Shown in pieces: positions 61,278 through 64,000 of a stretch of 64,000 nt of DNA. The DNA comes from Paucibacter sp963740455 (GTDB taxonomy: Bacteria > Pseudomonadota > Gammaproteobacteria > Burkholderiales > Burkholderiaceae_C), in assembly GCA_963740455.1 (NCBI GenBank), contig CAVUEF010000007.1, positions 62,001 through 126,000 on the forward strand. Direction: 5' to 3'. Within the stretch, counting starts at the first letter, position 1, and each line of letters opens with the position of its first letter. The position numbers and the translations under genes are program-made. The notes beneath the pieces were generated by a model. That model was not told the DNA's origin, searched no databases, and saw nothing but the letters and a program-made list of their open reading frames with translations.

Positions 61278-62330
61278 ATGGACCCGATACGCGCCACCCT
61301 CGTCGCCAGCCACATGCGCGACAACCTGCCGTTCACGCCCGGCGCCGGGCCCAACGGCGGCGACTTCTTTCTGCCCTGGCGCCAGTTGCGCGAGGCCTTT
61401 CTGGCGCGTGGCGTCGAGCTCAATACCGGCGACCGCAACCAAGGCCATGCGGTCGCCTTCGAGCTGCATCTGAACGCCCAGCGCGGGCTGCAGCGACCCA
61501 CCGAGCGCTGTTGCTATGCCTACCTCTACGAGGATCCGGTGGTGCGACCCATCAATGCGAACCGCTCGGTGCTGGCCAACTACCGGCGCGTCTTCACCAG
61601 CAACGATACGCTGATCGACGGCCGGCACATCCTGCGGCTCGACTATCCGAACGACCTGAGTCTGCGTGAGCTGGGTGCTTGGGACGAGCGCAATCTGCAC
61701 TGCGTGATGATCGCCTCGAACAAGGCGCTGTTGCACCCCGACCCGCGCAATCTGCATGCGGCCCGGGTCGCGGTGATCCGCGAGTTCGAGCACGAGGCGC
61801 CGGAGCAGTTTTCTCTGTATGGCCACGGCTGGGACATCCCGCCGGTGCGTCCGGGCCACTGGGGTCGCCTCGAAAAACGTTTGAACGAATGGCGCCGCCG
61901 CTTGGCGCCCCACTGGCGGCCTTTCCCCAGCTACCGCGGCAAGCTCCATCGCAAGACCGAGGTGCTGGACAGGGCGCGCTTTTGCATCTGTTTTGAGAAT
62001 TCACGTGGCAGCCCCGGCTACCTCACCGAGAAGATCTTCGACTGCTTCACCAGCGGCTGTGTGCCGGTCTACATCGGCACGCGCCACGCCAGCGCGCCGA
62101 TTCCACCCGAGTGCTACATCGACGGCGACCAATTCGAGAACCCTGCCGCGTTGCGCCTTCATCTCGAAGGCATCGGGCGCGAACAGTTCGACGACTACCA
62201 GCAGGCCATGCGCAATTTTCTGACCAGTCCGTTGAGTCAGCGCTTCAGCAACCACCACTTCTGCGAGACGCTGACGACACACATCATGTCGGATCGGACC
62301 GCCTGGAACCTGACACCCGAACCGCGCTGA
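61278..62330 (+). CDS. GT10-family fucosyltransferase-like protein
   Basis: A 350-residue protein. The C-terminal half carries the GT10 alpha-1,3/1,4-fucosyltransferase signature FENSRGSPGYLTEKIFDCFT followed by SGCVPVYIG (near residue 240). The N-terminal half is the acceptor-binding domain. Such enzymes add fucose from GDP-fucose to N-acetylglucosamine-type acceptors, for example on Lewis-antigen-like lipopolysaccharide. No GDP-fucose genes are in view. It is 6 nt downstream of the previous gene and upstream of an msbA-like exporter. Confidence 0.85.
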   Translation: MDPIRATLVASHMRDNLPFTPGAGPNGGDFFLPWRQLREAFLARGVELNTGDRNQGHAVAFELHLNAQRGLQRPTERCCYAYLYEDPVVRPINANRSVLANYRRVFTSNDTLIDGRHILRLDYPNDLSLRELGAWDERNLHCVMIASNKALLHPDPRNLHAARVAVIREFEHEAPEQFSLYGHGWDIPPVRPGHWGRLEKRLNEWRRRLAPHWRPFPSYRGKLHRKTEVLDRARFCICFENSRGSPGYLTEKIFDCFTSGCVPVYIGTRHASAPIPPECYIDGDQFENPAALRLHLEGIGREQFDDYQQAMRNFLTSPLSQRFSNHHFCETLTTHIMSDRTAWNLTPEPR

Positions 62331-62407
62331 CGCTGGCGACGTGTGCGCTGCGCTAGAGTGTGGCCCACACCCCAAAAGTCAGCTCACCCGCCGCGACCCA
62401 CCAACAC

Positions 62408-64000
62408 ATGCCAAGCCGCCCCTCGCCCGCCCAGCGCTTCTGGGCCTTTGTGCGACCGCACCGCAAGGGCCTGGCGGGCGCGGTGCTGGCCTTCTTGCTG
62501 GCCTCGGTCACCGAGCCGATGGTGCCGTACCTGCTGAAGTACGTGCTGGACGAAGGCTTCACCAAGCAACTCTCGTTCCCCTTGTGGGTGGTGCCTGTCA
62601 CCTTGATCGGTCTGTTCGCGGCGCGCGGCCTGTTTGCCTTCAGCGGCGCCTACATGATGAACCGCACCGCGTCGCGCACCGTGCTCGATATCCGCCAGGC
62701 GCTGATCCACAAGGTGATACGCGCCGACGCCAAATTGTTCAGTCACATGACGCCGGCCGAGGCCGTCACCAAGGTGGTGAGCAACCCGCACGAAATCACC
62801 CAGCTGATGAGCAGCGCGGTCACCACGGTTCTGCGCGACGGCAGCACCAGCGTCGTGATGCTGGGCTATCTGTTCTTCCTGAACTGGCGGCTCACGCTGC
62901 TGACCCTGGTGGTGGTGCCGGTGCTTGGCGTGGCCGTGCGCCTGATCCACAAGCGCGCCAAGACCTTGAGCACGCGCGCCTACGAGTCGCAGATGCGGTT
63001 GGTATCGGTGGTGGACGACATCGCGCGGGCCTGGCGCGTCGTGCGCACGTTCGACGCCGGCGCCTGGGAAGCCGCGCGTTTCGAGCGCGAGGCCAGGCAC
63101 TTGCAGCGCATGACATTGAAGAGCGCCGCGTCGAGCGCGCTGATGAGCCCGGTGTCGCAAGTGGTGGCCAGCGTGGGGCTGGCCTTGATACTGACGCTGG
63201 CGCTGATGCAGGCGCAGCAGGCCCGCGCCACTGTCGGCGAGTTCGTCGCCTTCATCACCGCCATGCTGCTGATGATTTCCAAAGTGCGCCATCTCACCGA
63301 CGTCACCCAGCCGGTGCTGACCGGCCTGGTCGTGGCGCGCGGCTGCTTCGAGCTGCTCGACGTCGAGCCCGAGTCCGACCCCGGCACCCTGACGCTCGAG
63401 CATTGCCAGGGCGAGATCGAGTTTGACGAGGTCGTGATCCGCTACCCAGGTGCCGAGCACCCCGCGCTGAACGGATTCAGCCTGAAGGTCGGCGCCGGCC
63501 AGACGGTGGCGCTGGTGGGTGCCTCAGGCGCGGGCAAGTCGACCGTGGTGAACGCCTTGCTCGGTTTTGTTGCACCCGGCGGCGGGCGCATCACGCTCGA
63601 CGGCGTCGATCTGCAAGACCTGCGCAAGACCTCGCTGCGCCGCCAGTTCGCCGTCGTGTCGCAAGACATCGTGCTGTTCGACGGCAGCCTGGCCGACAAC
63701 GTGGCCTATGCCAGCCCGCGCGACGAGGACCGCCTGGAGCAATCCTTGCGCGCCGCCAATTTATGGGACTTCGTGAGCAGCCAGGCGCAGGGCCTGGAGA
63801 CCCTGGTCGGCGCCAACGGCAGCAAGCTCTCGGGCGGGCAACGCCAGCGTCTGGCAATTGCCCGGGCGCTCTACAAGGACGCCCAGGTCTGGGTGTTCGA
63901 CGAGGCCACCTCGGCGCTCGATACCGAAAGCGAGCGCGCCGTGCAACAGGCCCTCGATCTCTGGCATGGTCGCAAGACGCTGATCGTCATCGCCCACCGC
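62408..64000 (+). CDS. msbA: Lipid A/glycolipid flippase-type ABC exporter (MsbA-like), 3' truncated
   Basis: A 531-codon frame is open to the window edge, so the end of the ATPase domain is missing. Six membrane helices are expected in residues about 15-310 (RFWAFVRPHRKGLAGAVLAF and later segments). The ATPase domain has Walker A GASGAGKST, Q-loop VVSQDIVLF, signature LSGGQRQRLAIARAL, Walker B VWVFDEATSALD and the switch region IVIAHR at the very end. MsbA flips lipid A core across the inner membrane. The neighbouring glycan genes fit, but other lipid exporters share the sequence. Confidence 0.85.
   Translation, partial: MPSRPSPAQRFWAFVRPHRKGLAGAVLAFLLASVTEPMVPYLLKYVLDEGFTKQLSFPLWVVPVTLIGLFAARGLFAFSGAYMMNRTASRTVLDIRQALIHKVIRADAKLFSHMTPAEAVTKVVSNPHEITQLMSSAVTTVLRDGSTSVVMLGYLFFLNWRLTLLTLVVVPVLGVAVRLIHKRAKTLSTRAYESQMRLVSVVDDIARAWRVVRTFDAGAWEAARFEREARHLQRMTLKSAASSALMSPVSQVVASVGLALILTLALMQAQQARATVGEFVAFITAMLLMISKVRHLTDVTQPVLTGLVVARGCFELLDVEPESDPGTLTLEHCQGEIEFDEVVIRYPGAEHPALNGFSLKVGAGQTVALVGASGAGKSTVVNALLGFVAPGGGRITLDGVDLQDLRKTSLRRQFAVVSQDIVLFDGSLADNVAYASPRDEDRLEQSLRAANLWDFVSSQAQGLETLVGANGSKLSGGQRQRLAIARALYKDAQVWVFDEATSALDTESERAVQQALDLWHGRKTLIVIAHR

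Overview
The window looks like a chromosome segment of a betaproteobacterium of the order Burkholderiales. I infer this from the protein sequences, from the order gyrA - DUF2059 - serC - pheA - tyrA - aroA/cmk fusion - rpsA - ihfB - lapA - lapB, from the aapJQMP transporter, from a tmRNA tag ANDSSFALAA, and from XrtA-type PEP-CTERM components. Nearly all of it is ordinary housekeeping DNA, densely packed on both strands. The genus cannot be fixed from what I can see.

Layout. 1-13.7 kb: a RaiA/HPF-like fragment, fatty acid desaturase, rsmB, purN, trpS, a Cpx-like envelope-stress cassette (kinase, regulator, periplasmic LTxxQ protein), ettA, an rhlE-type helicase, a prolyl-4-hydroxylase-like oxygenase and yaaA. 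13.76-15.06 kb: two abutting 649-nt copies of an element that I read as a group II intron lacking its reverse transcriptase. A third copy lies at 56.2-56.9 kb behind rpsA. 15.1-22.2 kb: a TolC-type channel, a PCMT-family methyltransferase, a TetR regulator with its operator, a frameshifted prsT-like TPR gene and a PEP-CTERM protein behind a sigma-54 promoter. 22.3-33.5 kb: uppP, aapJQMP, trmB, a frameshifted class V aminotransferase, sulfide:quinone oxidoreductase with a small partner gene, a manganese (yybP-ykoY) riboswitch with a GDT1-type exporter, and a DMT transporter with a long His-rich tail.

33.7-43.0 kb is a compact integrated element at the 3' end of ssrA (tmRNA). It carries a P4-type tyrosine integrase, a RadC/JAB protein, an AlpA-like regulator, a Toprim/DUF927 primase-helicase, several small unknown proteins, a helix-turn-helix protein containing four 23-residue repeats, and a DUF4236 protein. 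Its genes all run on the minus strand, and several are joined by ATGA overlaps. Identical integrase arm-type sites (GTTCTTGCA, 12-bp spacing) lie at both ends, and the probable original ssrA terminator now lies 9 kb away at the far end. The element is unusually rich in tandem repeats.

43.0-64.0 kb: ssrA, gph, ubiG and an OmpA-family gene on the minus strand. Then on the plus strand come gyrA, DUF2059, serC, pheA, tyrA, the aroA-cmk fusion, rpsA, ihfB, lapA, lapB, a four-gene surface-glycan cluster (two glycosyltransferases, a methyltransferase and a GT10 fucosyltransferase) and a truncated msbA-type ABC exporter.

Four conserved genes (prsT, the aminotransferase, serC, tyrA) are each broken by a single-base indel. 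Because two of them belong to an otherwise intact aromatic/serine biosynthesis operon, base-level assembly errors are at least as likely as real pseudogenes.
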